Shown here piece by piece: positions 13,518-25,995 of a DNA stretch of 64,000 nucleotides. Under the pieces are notes generated by a model. It made no database searches and was not told the origin of the DNA. It saw only the letters and a list, made by a program, of their open reading frames with translations. Positions within the stretch are counted from its first letter, which is position 1; each line of letters starts with the position of its first letter. The translations under genes were made by a program, and so were the position numbers. Source of the stretch: Utricularia gibba (lineage: Eukaryota; Streptophyta; Magnoliopsida; Lamiales; Lentibulariaceae); contig CM007989.1 of the NCBI GenBank assembly GCA_002189035.1, forward strand, positions 1,054,001 to 1,118,000, written 5' to 3'.

Positions 13518-15603
13518 TCTTCTTCCACCTCAAACTTCTTGGGCTGTTTCATCCCCATTCTCCAGGTACCCCAGACTCTCCGCTTGTTTCTTTCATGTAC
13601 CATAAGGATGGATATTAGAACTACATACTACAGAGAGGCTTTCATCGAAACTACGAGTATTTGCTGATTGATGCTGTGAATTGCAACTCTTTTCCTCGTG
13701 TATCACTCCTATGCTCTACCATGGACGATCATTTCTCCATCTTTGATTCTACAATGGTTGGTGTATGACAGGGTGCATTAAGAATATATTATTTTTTAAA
13801 ATATTTATATAAATTAATATGATTATAATTAAAATAAAATTAATTTATCAAATGCAAAAACTATTAAAAAATCATATATCTTACACACCCGACGAATTAT
13901 GCACGCGGTACGCAGTGCATGATTTCTCATGAATGGCAAGGAATCGTGCAATGTAGTTGGCGTGTCCCCGTGTGCCAACCAGATGGCGGCCCAAATCCCA
14001 GTTGGGTTCGTTTGGAGGCCCGTACTCTACATGGGTCGGAATATTCGGCCCATGAACTCAATAACAAATGAGTAGCATGCAGTCATCATGCATACATGTA
14101 TACGTAAGTGTGTAGTCATGGAATGGGACTTTTTTCTCTGCATACGACACACGCTAGTCTGCATGGGGACGAGGTACAAGATAGCCACCAAGCATACCAT
14201 ACTCCAAGGTACAACTCTCAGAAGCGTTAAAAGCTTTGACGTACACAGACATCTCATCTTGTTGGTAGGAAATAATGAAATCTGTCCAATCCCATTTAAA
14301 TCAATTTCACTCCTACATAAAATAATAATAATAAATAACAATAATATTTTCTGATGCCCCAATTTCTCAGGGTGGGTGAATTTTAAACATACGCAACAAA
14401 AAAAAATTTAAGAATTGCATTTTGAATCCTCCAAGTTGACTCATTTTCACTTTCCCCAAGTTATAATAATAATAATTCAATCCAGGAGCCTTCACTATAT
14501 TATTTTAATTAAAAAAAGCCAAATCTAGCGCAAGTGATGTACTTTAGGCCATACCATCTCTCTCCTAATGAATGATATCTCCATAAAAACATTTAACTTT
14601 TTCCCCCCTCAACTTTTCTATATCAACTTTGGGACCAAAACTATAATTTTGAAAACGGTTAGAGGGGGGAGTTTCTTAGGCATGAGATGGACCTAAATTT
14701 GGGACTTGGAGCAAGAAGAAGAATAAATAAATGGTTTGGGACATGGGTGGCTTATGTAATTATGTATGAGGGGAAGGGGGGATATGCAATTAATGAAAGT
14801 GGTGTGGAGGGGTTGAAGTGTATTATAATAATTGGAGGGAGGAGTCGTCAACATCCACAGCTATAGACATTCATGGGCCATTATTGAAAAGCCTGCACCC
14901 AGAAACTTCGACGCGACAAATCCTATTAATAACTATCCTAATATTACAAATAGCCCCCCCTAAGAAAAAAAAATCCCACCACCGATTAAAAATAATATTC
15001 TCAAAATAATAATAATAATTTTTTTTCTAAATCGAGGAGAGAAAAACAGGGGATTGGGTGCTGGGTGAGGTGGCGTGGGCCATCCCACATACGATAATTA
15101 TTACGGAGGCTTCGCTGCAGCTGCATTTACTCCAAGTCTTGCCCACAGAAGGCTACGCTGCTCCCTCACACACAAGTTCTTTTCCCCCCCAAAATTCCCG
15201 AGAATTGCAAGGCGGCCCCAAACAGTAAGTAATATGCGGGTGATCAAAGGACTAGAAAGTAAATGCATTTGTAATTTTTTATTATTTATTTGAGTAGAGG
15301 TAATGAATGGTCTGGGGGCGTGGGTAAGCACGTTCCTTTTTGACAGATTTATTGTGGGCACGAGACATGGGAATTGATTTGGGGGCTGCTGCTGCTGCTA
15401 ATGGCAAATGAGGCTTGGGGTTTGGACCAGACAAGGAAGGTATTGAAGGCCAGCAGTTGGGTGTTTAAATCAAAACACGCACACCCCATTTCATTTCACT
15501 GTATTTTGGACACTTGCCTGATCTTCTTCCCCTTGAAGCCACCCTCTCATTAAAGCGAATCCCACATCGCTTTCGGGGGAGGGAGGGAAAGGTAAGGGCT
15601 TGA

Positions 15604-15627
15604 TGTGTGTGTGTGTGTGTGTGTGTG
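15604..15627. repeat. (TG)12 microsatellite
   Basis: Twelve uninterrupted TG units, in non-coding DNA between NAA25 and MIR390. Confidence 0.9.
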
Positions 15628-15862
15628 GTTCAATGACTCCATGGGAGGGACTGAACTGATTGGTACTGAGATGAGAAGGATGGCGGTCTGTGTGCAATTA
15701 CATGGTGGCCGGGTCCATGAGTCCCCTAACTTGAGTAGGGTGGAGGAGACACATCTATCTATCTAGCTATCTACCTACACACGGTTTACGAGAACCCACA
15801 TGATTTGAAGGCTATGGGGGCGGTGGGAGGAGACGCACAGTCACAGAGAGAGCACACAGTCT

Positions 15863-15878
15863 CACACACACACACACA
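15863..15878. repeat. (CA)8 microsatellite
   Basis: Eight CA units, non-coding, about 240 bp right of the TG tract. Confidence 0.85.
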
Positions 15879-17117
15879 TTTGTTCTGCTGCATTCTACGC
15901 TTAAAACCCAGGAATGTCAATCAATCAAAACCGGGTCGCAGGGAGCCAGGAGCAGCGGCTGGTAGTCAGTGAAAGAATTGCAGCTACTGAGAAGTAGACT
16001 GAGCATCGAACTTCGCAACACACCAGCACCAGAAGCTGCTTTTTTTTTTTTTGTTTATAAACAAACAAACAAAAACACAGTTCCCTTGGGAAAGGTACAA
16101 AGGAATGGGGAGTAGGTGGAGCTGAGAGGCTAAGCTAGAGATACTTGGCGCTGCGAGGGTGGGAGAAGGAATAGGAATAGGAATAGGCAGGCTTGCGCGT
16201 GAAATCTGGGGAGTTCTGAAAAGGTAAGCAGTTTGGATAACTGAATTTTGAATTTCGGGGGAGTAAATATGAAAGAGGGTAATCATCAGATGCAATCAAT
16301 TCCACCTTCAAAAGCAAGAAACCCACATGCATTTTTCAGTAGCAATAACTTCCACGACGCGACCCCCCACGATGCTCCTCACCCGTACCGAACCAGAACC
16401 ATAACCAGTGCAATGGCATCCAAGCTACCATCCCATCAATGGCCTTGTTATTTCCCTGTGCCCTGAACCCTAGAGTCAAGAAGCTAAATCTATTGCAAAA
16501 GAAAAGAACTTGGAATGCCCCTTTATCAGGGGCGTACGCAAGATTTTGAATTTGGACACATCACTTTTATTAAGACATGAGCCCTCGTGGTGTAAGATTT
16601 CTTCTGGTGAGGAGTCGCACGTCAAGGTTTTTATTAGGTGTTTGGAATTTATTGAAATTCACTACATCGCACTCTGATTGGTGCAGATTTGAAGAATGGT
16701 GGTTCATTCCTCCAGGCTCCAACGGACCATAACCTGAATCAGATACCTAAGCTCAAAATTCAGAAGCCCTCATTTCTTTTATCTACTGTGTCTCCAAAGG
16801 AGGAAACCCTGATCCACTACTGCTGTTCATCTTCTTCGAGAACAACGCCCATAACCACGACCACCTGATTGGTGTGTACCCAAGAGGGCGAGAAGCGTCT
16901 CAGACCAGAGCTCTTTTCAGGATGAAAGCACCAAAAGCAAGCCTGTATTGGATGTGATATTTACTGAAAAATTCTAGAAAAACAAAACTTGGCAATGAAA
17001 CTGTCTTTTGCGCACGCGGGTGTGTGTGTGTGGAGAAAGATCTGAGATGGGAGATGAAGCGAGCGTTGAACGACGGCGTTTGCGAGAAAGCAGCTGTCGG
17101 CTGCACCGGCTAGGGTG

Positions 17118-17235
17118 TGTAGGAAGGAGCCATGAAACTCAGGATGGATAGCGCCGCCAGTGAGACGACGGAGAATCGCCGGCGAGAAAGGAGGGGCGCT
17201 ATCCCTCCTGAGCTTTACGGATCTTTCACACTGCA
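17118..17235 (-). ncRNA. MIR390: MIR390 precursor hairpin
   Basis: miR390 loads into AGO7 and cuts TAS3 transcripts, starting tasiRNAs that repress auxin response factors ARF2/3/4. Read leftward, the 21-nt guide at 17215-17195 is identical to the conserved plant miR390 (begins AAGCTCAGGAGG, ends AGCGCC). The star strand at 17153-17133 (begins CGCTATCCATCC, ends GTTTCA) matches the Arabidopsis miR390a star as I recall it. The arms pair with the expected 2-nt 3' overhangs around a loop of about 40 nt. The bases flanking the duplex also resemble Arabidopsis precursors. The hairpin lies about 50-60 nt downstream of a likely transcription start. It sits beside NAA25 and SNX2, as Arabidopsis MIR390b does. 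Confidence 0.96.
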
Positions 17236-17293
17236 AGGAAGGAACTGCGGAGAAAATATTTGTTTGTGGGAGAAACGAGGAGGTCAAAGCCTG

Positions 17294-17302
17294 TATTTAT
17301 AG
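17294..17302 (-). promoter_or_regulatory. MIR390 TATA box
   Basis: CTATAAATA read on the minus strand, about 80 bp upstream of the miR390 guide. This is the normal distance for a Pol II start just before the hairpin, so transcription probably begins near 17265-17270. Confidence 0.75.
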
Positions 17303-17956
17303 GGCTCAGAATGTGGCAACGTTTTCGCACGATAAGAAAAACATTAATTAATTAAATAAAAATAAACGTACTTTTTTTTCCATTGAATACTAAACCATCA
17401 CATTCTTATTTCGCCTTTTTTTGAATATTTATTACACAAGAAATTAATTTCACATAAAAATTACATCACATTTACAATGAAAATAACGATACATGGGGTC
17501 CGTGTGGTGTATTTTGCACAATTTTAAAATAATTATGACGTCACATAAGTAAAAAATTAATAATAACAATACTTTTTATTAGAGAGGCATCCCTCTATAA
17601 CGCCATTTCATATAATTTTTTTTTAAAAAATAATATTTCTAATAAAATATAAATTAAAATTATACAATTTCTTGAAAATAGAAACGATTCGTATTTAATA
17701 ACAAAACTATTATTCGTATAGACTAAGTTTGATACAAAATCTAGGTACAAATCGTAGGACAAGAAGAGAGAACGATGACGAGCATGCGAACCGGGGCAAG
17801 GCACCGGTTTAGCGGCACATCACTATATCCATACCTGGTGCCGGTTCACATACCTTCAACTTCCGGTTTGAGTAGAACCGACAGAGCTAGAAGGTCTATG
17901 GCCGGGGACGGGGCATCTTGCATGAAAGGAACGGAGAGAGTAACCGGCGGCCTGCT
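17303..17956. other. AT-rich spacer, MIR390 promoter to E1 3' UTR
   Basis: From 17310 to about 17750 the DNA is AT-rich with no coding signal and should hold the upstream promoter of MIR390. From about 17760 to 17956 the composition rises in GC and is probably the 3' UTR of the ubiquitin E1 gene. Confidence 0.5.
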
Positions 17957-20900
17957 TCAACGGAAGTAGACGGACACCAAGGGAATATCGACGTCGTTGT
18001 CGTCGTCGTCCTCGCAGGCAACCACGATGTCCACATGGTGGCGGAACGGCGGCAGGTCGGCCTTGGCCACATCCCTCACCAGCTCCACTATCTTCTTATC
18101 CATACGCTCCTTGTGCCGGGGGAACATGCTGTTGTAGAGCAGGCAGCTTCCGAAGGAGATGCTGTACGCACTCAGCCCTTTGTCCGAGAGCCATTTCAGG
18201 AGCTCTTTTAGAGTAGGGCTGTTGCGAATGATCCATCGATCCCACACGGTCCAGCTCATGCCCTGGTGTTTTGTAACCTTTGGTGGCACCGGCTCGGCCA
18301 TGGAGAATAAGGGTAGAGCCAGGTTTGCAAATGTGTTGCGGTAGTCTTCCACTTTGTGGGAGCCATCAATGACTTTACAGAGTTCCAGGCACACCAGACC
18401 GGTGGCCATGGCTGTGGTTGTTGCGATCGCTGGAATGATCCTTCCGGCTACGAATTTGGCTTTCAGCTTGTCGACCTCTGGAATGCTGTAATTTCTTGCT
18501 CTCATGTTAGCAAATCCAGCTATCAGGTCCATGTGGTAGTTTGTATCATCATCCTGAAAAATAGGGAGGGCGAGTAACGGATAAGCATGAACCAAGAAAC
18601 ATTATTGCCAAATTGTAACAATAACTAGGAGTTACTGGTATAATGTTGAAGTGCAACGCAGAAACTGAGGTTCATGGCAAACACTCATGATTTCATCAAA
18701 GTTGGGTGTTCTTTTGGGCGTACCTTCTCAAATTGTATTGGCCTCAGCCGAAAGTTTGGTGGCAACGCTACCCGAGCTTGCTCGAGTTTTGAAATAAGTT
18801 GGTTGATGACAGCAACATCATCTGCAGAAGCAGTGGCTAGGATTGTTGCTTTCTCATCAGTTTCAATTTTCACATCACTTTTTGGTTCAAAGACGGAAAT
18901 AGGAACACTGCGAACCGCTGCAGCCAACTTTTCGGAGTTCTTCACCCATTCAGGGACTAGTATCCCAAACAACTCAGCTCGCAGTATAGAGGCAGCTCTA
19001 ATGAATTGAAGATGACTTGGATCAGCTGCGGAGAACTCCAAGGGATGAGGCATACGCTTTGGAGCCGACCAGAATGGTGCACCAGTACTAGTCATTGTAT
19101 CTTCTGGAAATGTGAAAACCAGCTGTTTTACCCTGTTGGCAAAGTAATCCTCAAACCTGGAAATAGCATAGTAAGATGAGAACAAACGAGGTGACCAAGC
19201 AAGAAAACAGAAAATGAGAGAAAATGATAATTACTTCTCACGAGCCCACTTGACGCAATCATTGAATGATTCACACCGCTCACCAATAAGGCACTCCACT
19301 ACATGTTCCAGATTATTTCTAGACTGGGCATCCCCGCGGACCTCATCGCAGATGCATATTCCTCAGGATTTGAAAGGAAAGCATTTACTTCAGCAGGCGT
19401 CTTTTCAAGCAACCCTTCAAACTCCGAGCGAGCCCATGTCAAGCAGTGATGGATATTGTGTGGGAAGGAGTGGAGCGTACACATGGGAGCTTGTTTCTCG
19501 GGCGGATCTCGAGAAGCACCATAATTTTCTGTCAAATGCGGAATCACCATCTGGGTGTTGCACTTTGCACCCAAGGTGCCAGACTCCAAAAGCGGCCTTT
19601 GGAAATAAAGGCACTTTTGATCAATATAGAGCCTAGCATTGATGTTGTCAAGAGCATTGACCACAACTGTCAGATTTTCCCAGAATTTATCATCAAAAAC
19701 ATTTTCAGACTCCGGCCCAACACGATTCTGCAAAGCCTCTATGCACAAATGTGGATTAATTGATGAAGCAGCAGCCGCAGCGACAGTGGACTTTGGCTGC
19801 CCAATATTCCAGTCACGGAAAAGAAACTGTCTACTAAGATTGCTCTTTTCAATAACATCATCGTCAGTGATGGTTAATTTTGCATTCTTTCCACATGAAA
19901 CCCCATCAAAGCCAGATTCTTCAGAAATTCACATCCCAAAGCACCAGATCCAACTACAAAAACGTTGGCTTCCTCAAGCTTCTTTTGAAGCTTTGACCCA
20001 AATACTGATATTTGGGCATCATAACGAGTATTTAAAGGCTTGCAATCATCGGGATCTAAAGGATCGGTAGGAAGCGATTCCACTGAGTCAAAATAGAAGA
20101 ACTGTGCAGACAATGACATACATAAAAAATGTTAGTAGCAACACAAAGATCCATGGCTGCTGTATATTTAAAAAAAGCTTTGAACTCTTGAATGGATTGG
20201 AGCATGATGTCACCTGAAAAAGAGGATGAAATTTCCCAGAGCATGCTTTCACAACTTCTTGGCCAACTATGCCCCCAAAAACAGCAGCCATAGGATTAAG
20301 CACAGCTCGCGCACCAAAGGCAAACTGACGAAGAAGCTTTGGGTTTGTATCTTCCAGCTTTCCACCTGAACTCTGGTTCAAATCGTGAGTAATAGATATC
20401 AATCTTTGAGCATCATCTTCACTACCAGGATTTGGGTAACGGCCAAACTCAGACACAAACTTATCGAGCGACTGGAATGCTAGATGCAAAAGAGGTGGCC
20501 GATCAAACTTAGAGAAATCAGAGAGAAGGAAATCCCCAGGATCACTAAGTGCATCTTTCAAAGGCCTGAAGTTCAAAACCTTGGGCTGCTTCAACTGTCT
20601 CACGATGCCCCCTTTCTCATATGCTCTGAAACAAGTAGTATCCTCTTCAAGAGAAAAAGAAAAGGCACGGGCATCTTTAATTTTACGGGGATTCCCATCA
20701 TTGAGCTCTGTCATTCCCTGAATTTCAGAAAAAACAACCAAATCCCCATCCTGAAACTCCAGTCTTTCATCGTCGACGCATGAGACGATAGCAGGGTTAT
20801 CATTACTAATGGATGCAATGATACCAGAATGAGGTTCCTCGCCATCGACATCTAAGACAGTAAATTGAGGTCCAAAATCACAAAAGACACTGCCAAAGAG

Positions 20901-22107
20901 GCCTCTAACTTCGGTTTTCACAAAAGCAATAGGCGGATGATGAGAATGGCAGTAGTCATCATACTCTATTGCAGTCTTCAGGTCTAAGTCCGTAAAAACT
21001 ACAACCTGAATTATCCAAGTAATCCTCATGAATACAAATAAGCAATCCAAAATCTGCATGATAAAGACACTTGAATTTACCTGGAAATGAGTAAGGTGTC
21101 CTTTGCTCAATTTTGTAGTCAACGTTGACACAGTCACTGCATTGTTAAGCTCTTGCAATTTCTGAGCAGATGTAAGTGCCCTGTTCTTACCCAAATCCTC
21201 CTCCGAGAAAATAAAGTTGCTGGACATGTCCCACAATTCCACTTTCCCTTCATCATGAAGGGTCACAGACTTTACACCAGCAAGAATCAAGTTCTTAGCT
21301 GCAAAAGACACAATATCACAATAAATGAAAAACAAAAACCACAAAAAGAACGTCGTAGTGTTTAACTAAATGGATTTGGTTTCAGTGAACAATTCAAAAA
21401 ACTCCAAAATAGAAAATGTTGAAAAATAGGTGATTGTGTTGTCGAGCTAGACGACTCAACATCTTCTAGCCTAGACACTTATACGCGAAAGACCAGAAAA
21501 GCTGTTCAAGGAAAAAAAGTTAATCAATATTTCCGATATTAACCATAAAAATGCTCCAGCATATGAGACAAACATCCAAATTCCAATATGAGTTCACTGC
21601 AACGACCATGCAGAGAAATTAATATTTCCTTGAAAACCAAAGATCCAAGAATTGAATGATTGAAATATGCATGGATTCTAAGATCACTACATGCAAGCCC
21701 AAATGAAAATGTTAATAATATCCTCACAGTAACTAGTGTAAAAATACGGCTGTTCAAGGTCAGTAAGTACCAATCTCAGCTCCCAGTCCATTAATTCCAG
21801 AAACAAGAACGTTTGACGCAAAAAGGCGTCGCATAGTTTCCCTCCCATATACAGCCAGCTGCCGGCTATGCAAATCCTCATCAATATCACGGGGATTCCC
21901 ATCATCAAACGCCATATCCTCAAGAGATGAAGTCTCAATTACGAGTTTTTTGTTGTTATTAACGTTACTGCTATTGCTGCTACCAATTTCACTACAGTTT
22001 GTCTCAAGAGGTGCTACGAAACCGGAACAGTATGCCAATCGGCACTTCTTAGCGACAGTTTCGGAAGCACTTTCCTTGCCTTTTCCTGCTCTCTTTTGAG
22101 GAAGCAT
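17957..22107 (-). CDS. UBA1: Ubiquitin-activating enzyme E1, two apparent frameshifts
   Basis: Activates ubiquitin with ATP and passes it as a thioester to E2 enzymes, the first step of all ubiquitin conjugation. Coding exons in transcript order: 22107-21771, 21298-21081, 21005-20214, 20101-19235, 19156-18724, 18553-17957. The product is about 1,081 residues, matching Arabidopsis UBA1/UBA2 (about 1,080). The inactive adenylation half contains [14 protein letters not shown]. The active ATP-binding motif [12 protein letters not shown] is near residues 500-511, and the catalytic cysteine in [13 protein letters not shown] is about residue 657. The C-terminus is a ubiquitin-fold domain ending VSVYFR. 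Exon 4 has two frame breaks, each fixed by one extra G on the coding strand: C4 at 19332-19335 and C4 at 19901-19904 (plus-strand runs). The start [10 protein letters not shown] resembles the Arabidopsis start. Confidence 0.93.
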
Positions 22108-22134
22108 AAAGAACAACAACCAGCTACGAAGCCA

Positions 22135-22396
22135 CTGAAAATCCGACAAAAAGTCCACCGATAAACGAATAAGAAAATAATACCAAGAAAATCTCTGGAT
22201 GGTAACAATTCATCGAAAGTAAATAAGAACCAAATGGAATCAGACTTCTCCTGAACACATCAACCCCAGAAAATGTAAACAACGAGAAAATCTAATCCTA
22301 GTAAGACCCTAAAAAACATGGAAGACATTTCACAAACTCAATATCAAAATCACTAACAGATTCCAAAACAACCAAACTAAGAAAGCGAAGAATTAC
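22135..22396 (-). other. Probable 5' UTR intron of E1
   Basis: On the minus strand, a donor GTAATTC at 22396 and an acceptor TTTTCAG ending at 22135 would splice an upstream leader (about 22400-22480) to the coding exon 28 bases before its ATG. The splice sites are good, but there is no transcript evidence. Confidence 0.5.
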
Positions 22397-22565
22397 CCAT
22401 TGAAGCTAACGAAGCAAAGAATGAAGTTCCGAGAGAATCTTCGGAAAGAAAGCGAGGAGAAAACGGAAGACATTTTTTAACTCTTTAAGATAGCGTAGCC
22501 TTGGGAAAGGGGGAATTCTAAATTAAGAGTATCAAAGTTTAACATTTTGAAAAAGACCACTAACA

Positions 22566-22636
22566 GCACCAGTGGTCTAGTGGTAGAATAGTACCCTGCC
22601 ACGGTACAGACCCGGGTTCGATTCCCGGCTGGTGCA
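22566..22636 (+). tRNA. tRNA-Gly (anticodon GCC)
   Basis: 71 bases fold as a full cloverleaf. The acceptor arms GCACCAG and CTGGTGC pair perfectly. The D-arm region TGGTCTAGTGGTAGAA contains a good box A, the anticodon loop carries GCC at 22598-22600, and the T-arm has GGTTCGATTCC (box B). There is no intron. A run of five Ts at 22640-22644 is a Pol III terminator. The gene lies in the short gap between the E1 promoter and the DDB2 3' end. Confidence 0.97.
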
Positions 22637-22639
22637 GGA

Positions 22640-22644
22640 TTTTT
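22640..22644 (+). terminator. Pol III terminator of tRNA-Gly
   Basis: T5 starting four bases after the tRNA 3' end. Confidence 0.85.
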
Positions 22645-23206
22645 ACTTTCACATTTTTTTCACCAAAAAATGTGAAAAAAATGAACCCTTCCACTTAGAC
22701 ATACATATAAACCCTGCGACTTTTTTTCGGTGTCGTTCTTCTGCAATGAGTTGCTCAGTTACCTGTCCTTGGATCTGTCTAGGTAGAGCCGCTATCGGTG
22801 CTTCTCAATCACTGATGAGGCCACTGAGTTTCATTCAGTACGTGCCTTTTGCCTGAATTCACGCCTTGCCTCATATCTTGAAGGCCAGTCTTTCTACTTG
22901 TATAGCAGTAGAAGAATGTGGGGTTGTTTCGTTCCTCTTGTACAATACAAAATGAAGGGGTGAAGATGATAACTCAGCAAACATGCTGGCTGTTTTTGAA
23001 TAGCCATTCTCAAGATTCGACAAAGCTCCAATGCTTACATTCTACAGGTTACTTCCATGGATGCTGTTTGCAGAAATGTAGGCCTGGTTTGTCTCGGCAA
23101 TGCTTACCTTCATTTGCATACAAAAGCGTTAAGTATATACACACTGTGCAAAATGGTTTAACTCCTGCAACTCTCGGTTTCTCTCAGACAAGAAACCTCT
23201 ATCTAG
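22645..23206. other. Spacer and DDB2 3' UTR
   Basis: No coding signal of its own. It lies downstream of the DDB2 stop codon and probably holds that gene's 3' UTR and polyadenylation region. Confidence 0.5.
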
Positions 23207-25995
23207 TCAACATTTGCGCTTGGAGCTGCAGCGCCCGGCAGACTTTTTACTACGTTTCTTGATCATGGGGTGGTGCATATCATCCTCATCATCACTCAAG
23301 GTCTTCCCCTTCACACCTTTGCCACCCTTTGTGTTGCTGCTGCACACGATTATGCTTCTTTCACACCTCTGCTCATCCAGCTCCATGTTGCCTGTTGGTG
23401 TCCAAATGAAGATGGACCTGGAGGAAACGCATGTCAGAAAGAACGCTGGTTTGCAAAAGTGCAGGAAAAAAAGAAACCGAACCGGGAACTTCCCGAAGCC
23501 AGAACATCATCACGAGGATGCAGCTTATTCACAGGAGTGATGGTTGTGATATTAGGATCAATGACTTCAGCAACCAACTGTCCTGTGTTTGTATCTATAA
23601 AGTCTATAGGGTGCAATGCAACCCCATCGTAGTTTTCGCTTATGTAGCGCCCAATGACAATTAGGCTCTCGGATGGATCCTATGAGAAGCTCATGATCAT
23701 TCCAAATAGGGAAGGAGCAGAGGAACTTAGAAGAGAGGACACTCACCTTTGGATCCCATTCTGCTCGGAAAGGGGTCAAATGCCGGTTGAAGTCATGACT
23801 GTGCACAATCTCTCTGCTTGGAGCATCCAAGTTCCCGAAGATGGAATCCCATATTCGGATACGGTTATCCTGCGAAGTTGTGAGTATTTTGCTGCCGCTC
23901 TGGGGCGAGAAATAGGCAGAGTTGACAACTCTCTTGTGCGCAAGATCATATACAGAAGATCCGGCTTCTAGTTGACGCATATCCCATATACGAGCCTGAG
24001 TTCAGTGAAAATCAGTCTCATGGTTGAAGAAGGTGGCAGTGCAAGCGTTTAGGATGCTTACATAATGATCATTTCCACAACTCAGTAGAAGGTCTGGTTG
24101 AAGAGGATGACAGTGTAAACCAGTTACTTTGCTGCCTTTCTTATGTATCATTACAGGCTTCCCAATTATATTGTCAGAGCGGATATCAATCCTGTGATGC
24201 GCATAAGCATCCAAAAAAGAGAACGGCATGACGCACTGATCAATGAAAAGTTTTGAGACTGGAAGCACGATAAGTAAAATATATTACTACATGTGAAGGA
24301 GACCAAAATTATCAGCGCCAAATAGAATGCCTTTATCAGAGTTTACATCCAAGCCATACAGCATTCTCCATGTACTTGGTGTCTGAGAAAAAAAAAAAGC
24401 AAATGCAGGTTTGAAGTATCCTATCATCAATATCAGACAATACTGCAGATCTTATTTCTAAGTGGCATTCAAACCTTAAATCGTTTGTACTCTTTGGGTG
24501 CTGATAAAAATTACCTGGAAACCATCAGGGTTAAGGTCCACTAACGTTGAAGACAAGCCAGTCTCCAAGTCTGTGCCACTGATTGTTCCATCAGATGAGG
24601 AACCATAAACAATTCCATCATTTGAAGGATTAAACCTGCGAGTATCAGAAGTACCAAAAATTGGCTACAAAGATCTAGTATCGAAGATGTGAAGAAACAA
24701 GTCAAGCTAGGTGCATTTTTCATCACTTTCAGAAAAAATAGCACTATGAAGATGATAGTGGAATGAACTTACTTCATATTGTTAAGTATGCAGCTATGTA
24801 TGTTTCCATACACTTTCTTCTCATGCACTTGATGATAATCCCACACCCCAAGTTGCCCTTTCTGTACAAAGTTATACAATTTGTGTCCTCAAAATTTTCA
24901 AATGTACTGAAGACCATGTGAGTACAGAAGCAACCTTATCACCAGATAAAATTAGATTGCTTTTTGTCGGATGAAACTCCAAACAAGTAATTCGCCTGCT
25001 ATGATATCTAATTACAGCACAGTGCACCTTGTTTGGTATGACAAATTTCGGCTTAATCTGTTGCAGAACAGAAACTAGATTAGCATCTGGATCAAAAGAG
25101 CATATGCCATCATCTTTACGATGTAAACCATGAACAGGGTGTCAATACTAGCAACTACTCAAAAGCGATCATCTATAAAGAAAGCATAAAAATCGCAGGA
25201 AAGAAAAAAATGCATAATTTTTTACATAAAAATGAGGCCGCTACACAGAGCCAATAGAGCATAAATAGTTCTATATGACTATGGGCTCCCTGAGATGAAA
25301 TTCAAGGAGATGTTTGAGGTGTAATGCTGTACTAAAAACAAAAATCAACATACCGGCATGATTCGGCACCTAAGTTGTCGCTGGAAAACATAATCTACTG
25401 GACTATGAGCACTCTTCATGGATGCAGGGGAAACCCCGTGCTCTGTAGCCACTCTATGTGGACATGTCATTGTGGTATGCCCTTCGATTCAAAAAAAAAA
25501 CTCTTTTATCGGACCTCTCACACGACAACACGTCAATCAATGAACAGAAGCAAGAAAATAACACAAGATCATGACGCACTCGTCAAAAAACTGAGCTCCA
25601 GTAACTAGCTTACCAGGCATTTTACACAGAAAACACGGCTTCATTGGGCAGTCAATGTAAGTGGCCCCCTTGAAACCGGCTTCATGACCAGGCTTTTTGC
25701 AGACCTGACTACCACAACAAATAGCTGCAAGGGAAACGCGAATTAAAAAAGGGATACCCTAAAAGATTCTTACTTTGCAAACTTTTCTGAGGTTAACGGT
25801 GATGGGTTTTCTCCTATTTCCCGACGTCGGCACCTCCACCTTCTCCTCCACATTTTCCTCATAGACCTCATATCCAGCACCTTCCACTGCCTCCAGCCCT
25901 TCTTCTTCTTCTTCTTCCGAAGAACTTGCCTCCGTGTCGGAATCCCTCTCGATCACTATCTTCGGAAACGACATTGCTCTCGTCCGCGGCGCCAT
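23207..25995 (-). CDS. DDB2: DNA damage-binding protein 2 (WD40, CUL4-DDB1 receptor)
   Basis: Recognises UV lesions and acts as substrate receptor of the CUL4-DDB1 ubiquitin ligase in global-genome nucleotide excision repair. Eleven exons join in phase: 25995-25774, 25704-25614, 25481-25354, 25057-24935, 24861-24773, 24635-24515, 24382-24291, 24191-24062, 23995-23747, 23679-23483, 23417-23207, giving 550 residues with no frame break. An acidic N-terminus leads to a plant-type CCHC zinc knuckle ([14 protein letters not shown], about residues 98-111), then WD40 repeats. DWD-type motifs for DDB1 binding are visible ([15 protein letters not shown]). The C-terminus is Lys-rich ([10 protein letters not shown]) and may hold a nuclear signal. 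The start [12 protein letters not shown] was chosen because it matches the plant family start. Codons in frame upstream are unlike any DDB2. Confidence 0.94.

Larger units (their letters stand above)
13518..17110. other. 3.6-kb spacer between NAA25 and MIR390
   Basis: The first ~250 bases are the NAA25 3' UTR. Two GGCCCA-type motifs lie near 13995 and 14048. Beyond that the region has simple repeats and short open frames of low-complexity composition, none convincing as a protein. The right half (about 16000-17100) is probably the 3' part of the MIR390 primary transcript, which runs leftward. Confidence 0.55.

Noticed and set aside
15936-15955. CAGGGAGCCAGG resembles part of the complement of miR160
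   Set aside because: Only about 12 bases match, with mismatches at both ends, in non-coding DNA without an ARF coding context or hairpin partner. Likely chance.
14027-16466. Several open frames of 60-111 residues between NAA25 and MIR390
   Set aside because: Low-complexity or repeat-derived composition, overlapping on both strands, no family features, no splice context.
16961-17287. 108-residue open frame across the MIR390 hairpin
   Set aside because: The DNA is explained by the miRNA precursor; the frame covers both arms and has no protein likeness.
17957-22107. Calling the E1 gene a pseudogene because of two frameshifts
   Set aside because: All catalytic motifs and exon phases are intact after one-base G/C-run repairs, the same pattern as in 11 other genes in the window.
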